DNA from: an uncultured Bacilli bacterium | Lineage (GTDB): Bacteria; Bacillota_I; Bacilli_A; RF39; UBA660 | Direction of reading: 5' to 3' | NCBI GenBank assembly: GCA_944372275.1 | Contig: CALVYO010000025.1 | Coordinates: forward strand, 1-14,811 | Length of the DNA: 14,811 nucleotides | Shown: positions 7,410 to 13,312 of the stretch, piece by piece | Numbering within the stretch: the stretch's first letter is position 1 | Layout of the letters: each line of letters begins with the position of its first letter | Made by a program: the position numbers and the translations under genes | Notes under the pieces: model-generated | Told to the model about the DNA's origin: nothing | Databases searched by the model: none | Seen by the model: only the letters and a program-made list of their open reading frames with translations

Positions 7410-8208
7410 CTTTCATTTCCTCCTCATCAACCAAAACTTCTTTTTTTGGTCTTAATTCTTCTAATAATCTTAATTTTACTTCGTCTAACGTTAAATTATA
7501 ATACAATTCACCATCGATAGCTAATGATAGTCTTCCGGTTTCCTCTGATACAATTATTGAGATACAATCAGTGGCTTCTGAAACTCCTAATGCCGCTCTA
7601 TGTCTAGTACCCAAACGTTTACTTATTTTTAAACTATCGCTTGTAGGAAAAACTGCACCAGCACTCGTTATTTTATCTCCTTGAATTATCAATCCACCAT
7701 CATGTAATGGATTGTTTGGAAAAAATATTGAAATTAGTAAATCAGAAGATATTTCAGCATATATTTTTTTTGATTTTTGAATATAATCATTCAAACTATT
7801 ATCTCGTTCTATTACAATTAACGCTCCTATTGATTGTTTTCTTAAATAATCCAAAGCATTTGTAATTTCATAAACCATTTTTTCTCTTTCATCAACTGTT
7901 AAAACTTTATGTCTACCTAATAATTGACTTCTTCCTAGTTGTTCTAAAACACTTCTAATTTCTGGTTGGAATATTACAATTAAAGCTAAAGGTCCCCATT
8001 CTATAACATAATCTAATAAAAATCCTATAGTTACTAATCCTAAAACATCACTTAATACCTTTAAAATCAATATTATTAATATTCCTTTAAAAAGCAATAC
8101 CATTTTTACATTTTTTCTTAAACTTTTTAGTATATAATAAAGTGCTAACCAAACGATTAATACATCTATTAGTTTTTTTATTAATTCTACAATACTATTA
8201 AATGTCAT
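7384..8208 (-). CDS. cdaA: membrane diadenylate cyclase (c-di-AMP synthase)
   Basis: CdaA joins two ATP molecules into the second messenger c-di-AMP, which controls potassium and osmotic balance. The 274-aa protein has three N-terminal membrane helices (within about residues 8-80) and then the DAC domain. It shows FQPEIRSVLEQLGR (80-93), NPLHDGGLII (166-175) where the family has DGA, and GTRHRAALG (200-208) with the RHR motif. The DGG variant is a small change next to the catalytic Asp170. The acidic tail overlaps cdaR. The start is supported by GAGGAGGT before ATG 8208 and an extended -10 TGATATAAT. Partnership with cdaR is the standard arrangement in Bacillota. Confidence 0.95.
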   Translation of the reverse strand: MTFNSIVELIKKLIDVLIVWLALYYILKSLRKNVKMVLLFKGILIILILKVLSDVLGLVTIGFLLDYVIEWGPLALIVIFQPEIRSVLEQLGRSQLLGRHKVLTVDEREKMVYEITNALDYLRKQSIGALIVIERDNSLNDYIQKSKKIYAEISSDLLISIFFPNNPLHDGGLIIQGDKITSAGAVFPTSDSLKISKRLGTRHRAALGVSEATDCISIIVSEETGRLSLAIDGELYYNLTLDEVKLRLLEELRPKKEVLVDEEEMKDEASNENA

Positions 8209-8225
8209 TTTTACCTCCTCACTAT

Positions 8226-8234
8226 ATTATATCA
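8226..8234 (-). promoter_or_regulatory. extended -10 promoter of cdaA-cdaR
   Basis: The minus strand reads TGA-TATAAT, an extended -10 with a perfect hexamer (8226-8231), followed by the GAGGAGGT ribosome site. The -35 region is only a T run. The same TGATATAAT string precedes the tail-anchored protein gene and ligA. Confidence 0.65.
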
Positions 8235-8246
8235 TACATTTTAATT

Positions 8247-8271
8247 GAAAAAAATGACTATTAGTCATTTT
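8247..8271 (-). terminator. intrinsic terminator after the tail-anchored protein gene
   Basis: On the minus strand AAAATGACT and AGTCATTTT (8251-8259 with 8263-8271) form a 9-bp stem with a 3-nt loop, followed by a T run. The stem starts at the stop codon of the upstream gene and separates it from cdaA. Confidence 0.85.
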
Positions 8272-8842
8272 ACCAACCAATTAGTTTTGATATTTGTGGT
8301 AAGAAAATAATAAACAATACCATAATAACTAAAATTATACCTACCAAAATATATGCTCCTTTATTGTTTGTTTTTTTTACTTCTTGATTTACTTCTTGTT
8401 TTGGAGCCTCAAATGGACTATATTGATTAGTATGTGATAATGCTTCCTCCATTGCATCTTCCTTATTTAAATTAGAAACTGCTTCCATTGGATTAGTATC
8501 TAATTGTTGCGTTGGCCCTGGCATTGGTGCTGGAGTTGTCTCTGGCATTGGTGCTGGAGTTGGCTCTGGCATTGGTGCTGGAGTTGGTCCTGGCATTGGT
8601 GCTGGAGTTGGCTCTGGCATTGGTGCTGGAGTTGGTCCTGGCATTGGTGCTGGAGTTGGTCCTGGCATTGGTGCTGGAGTTGGCTCTGGCATTGGTGCTG
8701 GAGTTGGCTCTGGCATTGGTGCTGGAGTTGATTCTGGCATTGGTGCTGGAGTTGGTCCTGGCATTGGTGCTGGAGTTGGTCCTGGCATTGGTGCTGGAGT
8801 TGGCTCTGGCATAATTTGCTCATTTAATTTATCTTCGTTCAT
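8270..8842 (-). CDS. proline-rich repeat protein with C-terminal membrane anchor
   Basis: The 190-aa protein starts MNEDKLNEQI, then has 12 full copies of an octapeptide (MPEPTPAP or MPGPTPAP, with single S and T variants) over residues 11-106 plus a partial copy, an acidic linker (DTNPMEAVSNLNKEDAMEEA), a KKTNNKG stop-transfer-like basic patch, and one hydrophobic helix near the C-terminus (about 164-184, AYILVGIILVIMVLFIIFL) followed by PQISKLIGW. With no signal peptide and a terminal helix, it looks like a tail-anchored protein holding its proline-rich arm in the cytoplasm; the reverse orientation cannot be excluded. AGGAGGT and TGATATAAT precede the start. No function can be assigned. The layout (flexible Pro repeat, acidic stretch, single helix) resembles that of the protein at 3054-5024. 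Confidence 0.85.
   Translation of the reverse strand: MNEDKLNEQIMPEPTPAPMPGPTPAPMPGPTPAPMPESTPAPMPEPTPAPMPEPTPAPMPGPTPAPMPGPTPAPMPEPTPAPMPGPTPAPMPEPTPAPMPETTPAPMPGPTQQLDTNPMEAVSNLNKEDAMEEALSHTNQYSPFEAPKQEVNQEVKKTNNKGAYILVGIILVIMVLFIIFLPQISKLIGW
8504..8812 (-). repeat. 24-bp coding tandem repeat (MPxPTPAP)
   Basis: Twelve full 24-bp units and one partial unit encode Met-Pro-Glu/Gly-Pro-Thr-Pro-Ala-Pro. The units are almost identical at DNA level and differ mainly at one codon (GAG-type Glu or GGA-type Gly), giving the order E G G E E E G G E G E E G from the N-terminus. The period is a multiple of three, so gain or loss of units keeps the frame. Long open frames on the other strands across this tract are by-products of the repeat. 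Confidence 0.95.
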
Positions 8843-8869
8843 ATTATAACCTCCTATTTACTTTAATAC

Positions 8870-8878
8870 ATTATATCA
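8870..8878 (-). promoter_or_regulatory. extended -10 promoter of the proline-rich protein gene
   Basis: The minus strand reads TGA-TATAAT (hexamer at 8870-8875), followed by AGGAGGT before ATG 8842. No good -35 is visible. It lies just downstream of the ligA stop, where no terminator is seen, so some read-through from ligA is possible. Confidence 0.6.
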
Positions 8879-8909
8879 AAAAAAATAGTAAAAGAAAATA
8901 CAATTTTAT

Positions 8910-10871
8910 TTAATTATTTATTTTTGATAAAAATTCTTGTTCATTTAATATAGAAATATTTAATTTTATAGCATCATCATATTTGCTACCAGGATTTTCA
9001 CCTACTATTACAAAATCCGTTTTTTTACTAACGCTTCCACTTACATTTCCGCCCATTTCTTCTATTTTTTCTCTTGCATCATTTCGTGTAATGGTAGATA
9101 AAGTTCCTGTTAAAACAAATGTTTTTCCTTCAAAATTTTCGTTTACATTTGTTTTACCCAAATATAACATGTTAACATTATGTCTTTTTAATTTATTAAT
9201 TATTTCAGTATCATTAGCAAAATAATCTACGACACTCCTAGCTATTCTTTCTCCTATGTCTTTAATTTCTAATAATTCTTCATACTTAGCATTAATTAAA
9301 TTGTCAATATTTCTATATTTACGCGATAATATTTTGGCAGTTTTACTACCAACATATCTTATTCCTAAGCCAAATAATAAGCGTTCGAGAGAATTATTTT
9401 TACTTTTCTCAATGCTATCTAATAAATTATTTATACTTTTTTCTCCAAAACCTTCTAATTCCATTAATTCTTCTTTATATTTTTTTAATTCATAAAAATC
9501 ATCTACATCATTTAAATATCCCATATTATAAAAATCTTCGATTATCCTATCGCCAAAGCCATCAATATTCATTGCATCTCTGCTTACAAAATGAATTAAA
9601 TTTTCTATTTTTTTCTTGTCACATTTATCATTTACACAATAATATGATGAATCTTTTTTTACTAATTTAGAATGACAAATAGGACAAGATTCAATCATTT
9701 TAAAAGCAATTTCATTGCCTTTTCTTCTTTCTTTTTTTACTGCAACAACTTCTGGAATTACATCCCCTGCTTTTCTAATAGATACAATATCACCAATTTT
9801 TATATGTTTTGCTAAAACATAATCTTCATTATGGAGAGTAGCGCGGGAAATAACCGATCCCATCAACCTAACTGGTTCTAAAACAGCATTAGGTGTTACT
9901 TGCCCAGTTCTTCCAACTGTAAATTTAATATCTTTTAATTTTGTCAAAACTTCTAAGGCAGGAAATTTATAAGCTGTAGCCCATTTTGGATATTTACTGG
10001 TAAATCCTAATGTTTGTTGTTGTTTAATATCATTAGTTTTTATTACTATTCCATCTATTTCATATGGTAATTCATCTCTTTTTTTTGTCCATTTATCTAT
10101 ATATTTTAAAACTTCATCAACATTTTTTACCAATTCTATATTAGGATTGACATTAAATCCTAATGATTTCATAAATTCCAAAGCTTCATAATGTGTCTTT
10201 ATATTGTAATCTTCTGGATTAGGCAAATGATAAATAAAACAATCTAAGTTTCTTGAAGCCGCAACTTTGCTATCTAGTTGTCTAACACTACCTGCAGCAG
10301 CGTTTCTTGGATTAGCCAATAATTCTTGATCCATTAATTTTCTTTTTTCATTCAATTGATTAAAACTTTTCTTACTCATATAAATTTCGCCACGAACTTC
10401 GATATCGATTGGTTGATTTATAACTAAAGGTACTGTTTTTATCGTTTTAACATTATGAGTAATATCTTCGCCACTAACACCATCACCACGTGTTGCGCCT
10501 CTTATTAATTTACCTCTTTCATATAATAATGAAACAGATAATCCATCAATTTTTAATTCACATACATAATTTGGATTAACTTCTTTTTTTATTTTTTCAT
10601 CAAATTCTCTTACTTCATCTTCATTAAATACATTACTTAAAGATAACATTGGTTTCTCGTGAACAATTTTTTTAAATTCACTTATTACTTCACCACCTAC
10701 TCTTTTTGTAGGAGAATCGGCTTTAACCCATTCTGGATGTAATTTTTCAATTTTAATTAATTCCTGCATATATCGATCATATTCTTGATCTGTTATGCTA
10801 GGATTATCGTTTACATAATATTCATAATTTGCTTGTTTAATTAATTCTATAAGTTCATTCATTCTATCCAT
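8910..10871 (-). CDS. ligA: NAD-dependent DNA ligase
   Basis: LigA seals nicks between Okazaki fragments and in repair, using NAD+. At 653 aa it is full length. Domains in order: Ia (NYEYYVNDNPSITDQEYDRYM), adenylation domain with catalytic Lys in ELKIDG and RGATRGDGVSGEDIT, OB fold (KFTVGRTGQVTPNAVLEPV), a four-Cys zinc finger (CPICHSKL ... YYCVNDKCDKKK), helix-hairpin-helix repeats (LEGFGEKSINNLL, IKDIGERIARSVVDYF) and a C-terminal BRCT domain (GKTFVLTGTLSTITRNDA ... KTDFVIVGENPGSKYDDA). I prefer ATG 10871 (MDRMNELIEL) to the in-frame ATG 10883. GGTGA is well placed for 10871, while TATAAT at 10888-10893 would put the transcript start at or past 10883. pcrA, the common partner, is not upstream; the mobile element is. 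Confidence 0.95.
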   Translation of the reverse strand: MDRMNELIELIKQANYEYYVNDNPSITDQEYDRYMQELIKIEKLHPEWVKADSPTKRVGGEVISEFKKIVHEKPMLSLSNVFNEDEVREFDEKIKKEVNPNYVCELKIDGLSVSLLYERGKLIRGATRGDGVSGEDITHNVKTIKTVPLVINQPIDIEVRGEIYMSKKSFNQLNEKRKLMDQELLANPRNAAAGSVRQLDSKVAASRNLDCFIYHLPNPEDYNIKTHYEALEFMKSLGFNVNPNIELVKNVDEVLKYIDKWTKKRDELPYEIDGIVIKTNDIKQQQTLGFTSKYPKWATAYKFPALEVLTKLKDIKFTVGRTGQVTPNAVLEPVRLMGSVISRATLHNEDYVLAKHIKIGDIVSIRKAGDVIPEVVAVKKERRKGNEIAFKMIESCPICHSKLVKKDSSYYCVNDKCDKKKIENLIHFVSRDAMNIDGFGDRIIEDFYNMGYLNDVDDFYELKKYKEELMELEGFGEKSINNLLDSIEKSKNNSLERLLFGLGIRYVGSKTAKILSRKYRNIDNLINAKYEELLEIKDIGERIARSVVDYFANDTEIINKLKRHNVNMLYLGKTNVNENFEGKTFVLTGTLSTITRNDAREKIEEMGGNVSGSVSKKTDFVIVGENPGSKYDDAIKLNISILNEQEFLSKINN

Positions 10872-10887
10872 ATCAGTCACCATATAT

Positions 10888-10893
10888 ATTATA
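10888..10893 (-). promoter_or_regulatory. -10 element of ligA
   Basis: A perfect TATAAT on the minus strand, preceded by TTTTTGA, lies 16 nt upstream of ATG 10871. Its -35 region falls in the hairpin terminator at 10905-10928, so the two signals overlap. Confidence 0.55.
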
Positions 10894-10902
10894 TCAAAAA
10901 TA

Positions 10903-10928
10903 ATAAAAAAAAACTCTAATTAGAGTTT
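10903..10928 (-). terminator. palindromic intrinsic terminator facing ligA, with no upstream minus-strand gene
   Basis: An 18-bp perfect palindrome (AAACTCTAATTAGAGTTT, 10911-10928) is followed on the minus strand by a T run (10905-10910). It would stop transcripts moving left, yet no minus-strand gene precedes it until the tRNA-Lys at the far end of the element. It is plausibly the original tRNA-Lys terminator, left in place when the element inserted. On the plus strand the downstream T content is too weak for termination. Confidence 0.65.
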
Positions 10929-10949
10929 AATTTGTGTCAATAGTTTTTA

Positions 10950-10960
10950 GACAATTTGTC
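10950..10960. promoter_or_regulatory. candidate repressor operator upstream of the XRE gene
   Basis: GACAA-T-TTGTC is an 11-bp inverted repeat 9 nt upstream of the -35 box. Related TGTC/GACA half-sites lie nearby (TGTGTCAA at 10934, TTTTGTC at 10976). XRE repressors usually bind such short dyads around their own promoter; binding here is inference. Confidence 0.4.
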
Positions 10961-10969
10961 ACATTTTTA

Positions 10970-10998
10970 TTTACTTTTTGTCTTATTTAATGTATAAT
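10970..10998 (+). promoter_or_regulatory. promoter of the XRE-immA operon
   Basis: TTTACT (10970-10975), a 17-nt spacer and a perfect TATAAT (10993-10998) lie 20 nt before the XRE start codon, with GAGGAGGG as ribosome site. TGTC half-sites overlap the spacer, which suggests autoregulation. Confidence 0.75.
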
Positions 10999-11018
10999 TG
11001 TAATGAGGAGGGATTAAA

Positions 11019-11369
11019 ATGAATAATAATTTCGCCTTTAATCTTAAACGTATAAGACAAGAAAAAGGTTTAACTCAAGAGCAATTAGGAAAACTTATGA
11101 GTAAAGATTACTCCACTATTGGAAAATGGGAAAATGGTACCAGATCACCAATAATGGAAGATTTACTCAAATTATCAGATGTACTTAATGTTGATTTAAA
11201 AGATTTAATCAATACTAACTATCATTCTACAGATAAAAAGTCGTTTGATGAATTAGAAATATTATTTGATAAACATAAAGATATATTAACTGATGATGAT
11301 AAAGAATACATTAAATTTATTATAGAAAAAAGAAAAAAAGAAATTGATAAAGAATTAGGTAAAGAATAA
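11019..11369 (+). CDS. XRE-family transcriptional repressor, ImmR-like
   Basis: The 116-aa protein has an N-terminal XRE/Cro-C1 helix-turn-helix (residues 7-63): FNLKRIRQEKGLTQEQLGKLM, the recognition helix around YSTIGKWENGTRSP, and LLKLSDVLNVDLKDLI. The C-terminal half (about 70-116) is a charged helix-rich tail ending DKEYIKFIIEKRKKEIDKEL, likely for dimerisation or for recognition by the protease. Immediately downstream is an ImmA/IrrE-type protease gene, the arrangement in which the protease cuts the repressor to induce an element after DNA damage. It has its own promoter and GAGGAGG ribosome site. The family is certain; the repressor role in this element is inferred from context. Confidence 0.88.
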   Translation: MNNNFAFNLKRIRQEKGLTQEQLGKLMSKDYSTIGKWENGTRSPIMEDLLKLSDVLNVDLKDLINTNYHSTDKKSFDELEILFDKHKDILTDDDKEYIKFIIEKRKKEIDKELGKE

Positions 11370-11390
11370 GTATGCTAGTATAGGTACTTA
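11367..11390 (+). promoter_or_regulatory. leader hairpin with conserved 12-nt loop, upstream of the immA-like gene
   Basis: TAAGTA (11367-11372) pairs with TACTTA (11385-11390) around the loop TGCTAGTATAGG. The stem begins in the stop codon of the XRE gene and ends 10 nt before the GGAG ribosome site. The same loop, with 10 of 12 bases identical and the same length, tops a different stem at 12490-12517. I do not recognise it as a known RNA family. Confidence 0.6.
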
Positions 11391-11413
11391 ATCACTAAAA
11401 GGAGTATTAAGTA
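11385..11413 (+). promoter_or_regulatory. alternative hairpin covering the immA ribosome site and start codon
   Basis: TACTTAAT (11385-11392) can pair with ATTAAGTA (11406-11413), and inside it ACT (11394-11396) with AGT (11403-11405), leaving AAAAGG as loop. This includes the GGAG ribosome site and the first base of the ATG. It uses the same strand (11385-11390) as the conserved-loop hairpin, so the two folds exclude each other, as in a translational switch. Confidence 0.5.
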
Positions 11414-11727
11414 TGAATTTATATAATTTATTAAAAAATGAAATTACTTTACAAGAATTGCTAAATTATTATAACGCAAACATAACTTTAATTGATTTGC
11501 CAAATTATATTTATGGTTTTATTTTTCAATATGAAAATATATATAATATATTAATTAATAAAAATTTATCCTACTACAAAAGAAAAAAGACAATTCTACA
11601 CGAATTAGCACACATTGAATTAAATCAACTATGTCAAACAAATAGAGATTTATTCGCATTTAATATAGATAAATATGAAGATGAAGCAAATAAATACATT
11701 AAGTTTTTAATTGGAAAGGATGAATAA
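11413..11727 (+). CDS. ImmA/IrrE-family metallopeptidase
   Basis: The 104-aa protein holds the zinc-peptidase motif HELAH (residues 63-67) in TILHELAHIEL, and a downstream acidic segment KYEDEANKYIKFLI (about 88-101) that supplies the third metal ligand, as in ImmA/IrrE proteins. ImmA of ICEBs1 cuts its partner repressor ImmR to release mobile-element genes; the XRE gene directly upstream is the obvious substrate. At 104 aa it is short for the family: the catalytic core is present but little else. The start ATG has GGAG 8 nt upstream, but both lie inside a possible hairpin, so translation may be regulated. The next gene's ribosome site lies within its last codons. Confidence 0.88.
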   Translation: MNLYNLLKNEITLQELLNYYNANITLIDLPNYIYGFIFQYENIYNILINKNLSYYKRKKTILHELAHIELNQLCQTNRDLFAFNIDKYEDEANKYIKFLIGKDE

Positions 11728-11728
11728 T

Positions 11729-12427
11729 ATGAATTATGAATATTTTTTGCTAGATTTAATTATTACTATATTTGCATATATGTTTATACCGTTTTGTATG
11801 TTTTTTAAAAGAAGTCAAAATTATACTATTAAATTTAAAAAAATTTTTTTAATAGCAAATTCTGTAGTCATAGCATTTGGATTTGTGCTTTTAAGATATA
11901 TGTTAATGCCTGATGCAAATGCAGTTAATTCTTTTGCTCCTGCTCTAATATATTATTTCATTAATATTGGAATATGGGGAAAAAATAACTTAGATAGTGA
12001 TTCTGAAACAGTAAAAAAGAATAAAAAACATCTTACACGCAAATTAAATTTTGAATTTCTTAACATAAACAAAGTGTTTATTATTGTAATAACAATTTTA
12101 ACAATCATAATTATTATTGAAAGCGTATTCATAATAAAAAAGCAAAATTATGCTGATGAATTAAAAAAAGAAATTGAATCTTTAGAAGAAACAATACAAT
12201 CTGACAATGAAGCTTATTTTGATTTGTTGAAAGAAAATATTCACCTAACTAGCAAATCAAATTTTATGGATGAATATATCGTATTTGTACTAGATGGATA
12301 CGGAAATTATTATTATACTTACGACTGTATGAAAGAAGTTACTGAAGGAAAAGAATACTCTTTTTGGGCTTACAATACAAATAGTGCTATCGCAAAAGGA
12401 TATAAACCTTTTAATTGTTCAAATTAA
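11729..12427 (+). CDS. four-helix membrane protein with coiled coil and C-terminal Cys domain, unknown function
   Basis: Start chosen at ATG 11729 (MNYEYFLLDL) because AAAGGA ends 9 nt upstream; a TTG at 11711 and an ATG at 11720 sit in or too close to that site. The 232-aa product has hydrophobic helices at about 5-26, 39-58, 66-84 and 115-136, a Lys-rich loop (97-105), a coiled-coil-like stretch (141-172, YADELKKEIESLEETIQ) and a terminal domain VFVLDGYGNYYYTYDC ... SFWAYNTNSAIAKGYKPFNC. That end resembles the small Cys domain YHxxxC ... AxxxGYxPCxxC found on many envelope proteins, but His and one Cys are replaced (Tyr, Phe), leaving Cys200 and Cys230. It is probably co-transcribed with the repressor and protease. 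No function can be stated. Confidence 0.8.
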   Translation: MNYEYFLLDLIITIFAYMFIPFCMFFKRSQNYTIKFKKIFLIANSVVIAFGFVLLRYMLMPDANAVNSFAPALIYYFINIGIWGKNNLDSDSETVKKNKKHLTRKLNFEFLNINKVFIIVITILTIIIIIESVFIIKKQNYADELKKEIESLEETIQSDNEAYFDLLKENIHLTSKSNFMDEYIVFVLDGYGNYYYTYDCMKEVTEGKEYSFWAYNTNSAIAKGYKPFNCSN

Positions 12428-12448
12428 TTTAGTAATTTGTCAAAACTG

Positions 12449-12477
12449 TGGAAATGTTTGGAATATTTAATTACAAT
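12449..12477 (+). promoter_or_regulatory. candidate promoter of the PemK-like gene
   Basis: TGGAAA (12449-12454), a 17-nt spacer and TACAAT (12472-12477) give a moderate promoter. The -10 lies in a small dyad, ATTACA-ATGA-TGTAAT (12470-12485), which could be an operator. Transcription would begin close to the conserved-loop hairpin at 12490. Confidence 0.4.
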
Positions 12478-12489
12478 GATGTAATCAGC

Positions 12490-12517
12490 TTAAAACTTGC
12501 TAGTACGGGAGTTTTAA
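12490..12517 (+). promoter_or_regulatory. leader hairpin with conserved 12-nt loop, upstream of the PemK-like gene
   Basis: TTAAAACT (12490-12497) pairs perfectly with AGTTTTAA (12510-12517), 8 bp, around the loop TGCTAGTACGGG. The loop matches that of the immA leader hairpin at 10 of 12 positions, while the stem sequence is quite different. The GGAGGTG ribosome site follows 15 nt later. Conserved loop plus changed stem suggests RNA-level function. Confidence 0.6.
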
Positions 12518-12544
12518 AATAGATGTACGATTGGAGGTGTAATA

Positions 12545-13234
12545 ATGGATGTTGAAACACAAGAAAAGATAATTGAAAAAATAAAATTAGATAAAGCATA
12601 TATTAACTATCACAAAATAATCGATAAAAATTTACCATATAAATTTGCTTATTTAGATGAATGGATGCTAAAAAAGTCAAAAAAATTAATGTATGAAACC
12701 GAAAATATTGAAAATAACATAATTGCTGATTATCGAGTTTATAAGAGAGGAACATTAATTAAAGCTGATTTTGGTGTTGGTTTAGGTTCTGAAATGTCAC
12801 AAGTTCACTTTGCCATTGTTTTAAATAAATTTGATAACAAAAAAAATAACGTTTTAACAGTTATTCCATTAACTTCAAAAAAAAGTAAATATAATTTAGA
12901 TTTAGGCATTTTAGTTATTGCGACATTAATTGACAAATTAAAAGCTGAAATGTTAAAAATAGGTATTTTGGAAGAACATCAAAAGATGCAACCAAACTCT
13001 GAATCAAAAATAAAAAAACTAAATACATTAATCAATTATTATAGAAGTAATATTAAAAATACTTATGCTTGCGTTAGTTTAATCACAACAATATCTAAAA
13101 CAAGAATATTACAACCAATTAATGAATTTGACATAATTGGTCGAGAAAAATGTTCAAATGAAATTATGGATAAAATAGATAATGAAATTTTACATAGATT
13201 TACAAAAAAAGATTTGACAGAAGTGAAAAAATAA
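12545..13234 (+). CDS. PemK/MazF-family protein without an adjacent antitoxin
   Basis: The 229-aa protein has a helical, Lys-rich N-terminal extension (1 to about 62), then the PemK/MazF beta-barrel: VYKRGTLIKADFGVGLGSEMSQVHFAIVLNK with VLTVIPLTSKKSK. A helical insert follows (about 121-172, LIDKLKAEMLKIGILEEHQK), then the closing part ACVSLITTISKTRILQPI and EIMDKIDNEILHRF. MazF enzymes cut single-stranded RNA at short motifs and are normally about 110 aa beside a MazE antitoxin. This is the longer, mobile-element-associated form, where VHFAIVLNK replaces the usual RPxxV, and no antitoxin gene is visible. It may be a regulator or nuclease kept in check by the leader RNA; that is inference. 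GGAGGTG precedes the start. Its stop overlaps the ATG of a short leader frame. Confidence 0.85.
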   Translation: MDVETQEKIIEKIKLDKAYINYHKIIDKNLPYKFAYLDEWMLKKSKKLMYETENIENNIIADYRVYKRGTLIKADFGVGLGSEMSQVHFAIVLNKFDNKKNNVLTVIPLTSKKSKYNLDLGILVIATLIDKLKAEMLKIGILEEHQKMQPNSESKIKKLNTLINYYRSNIKNTYACVSLITTISKTRILQPINEFDIIGREKCSNEIMDKIDNEILHRFTKKDLTEVKK

Positions 13235-13281
13235 TGTATACTATCCTTAACAAAGAGCATTTCTTATGCTCCATTTGTTAA
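13234..13281 (+). CDS. putative 15-aa leader peptide before the integrase
   Basis: ATG 13234 overlaps the PemK-like stop as TAATG and opens 15 codons (MYTILNKEHFLCSIC) ending TAA. There is no strong ribosome site, so translation would depend on termination-reinitiation from the upstream gene. The frame covers exactly the 5' strand of the outer stem and the whole first hairpin of the downstream RNA fold, as expected of an attenuator leader. A short frame like this can also occur by chance. Confidence 0.3.
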   Translation: MYTILNKEHFLCSIC

Positions 13282-13312
13282 TCAAAGCTCCTTAGCGAGC
13301 CGTAAGGATAGT
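13240..13312 (+). ncRNA. three-way-junction leader RNA (antiterminator-like) upstream of the integrase
   Basis: Outer stem P1: ACTATCCTTA (13240-13249) with TAAGGATAGT (13303-13312), 10 bp and perfect. Hairpin P2: ACAAAGAGCAT with ATGCTC-CA-TTTGT (13250-13260 with 13266-13278), loop TTCTT, two bulged bases. Hairpin P3: GCTC (13287-13290) with GAGC (13297-13300), loop CTTAGC. The junction strand is about TTAATCAAA, with CG before the closing strand. The 3' strand of P1 is also the 5' strand of the terminator that follows, so P1 would act as antiterminator. I do not recognise a known riboswitch class. Confidence 0.6.

Noticed and set aside
8504..8823. Long plus-strand and alternative minus-strand frames across the 24-bp repeat.
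   Set aside because: They arise because a repeat with a period divisible by three keeps every frame open; none has a plausible ribosome site, and their products are pure low-complexity repeats.
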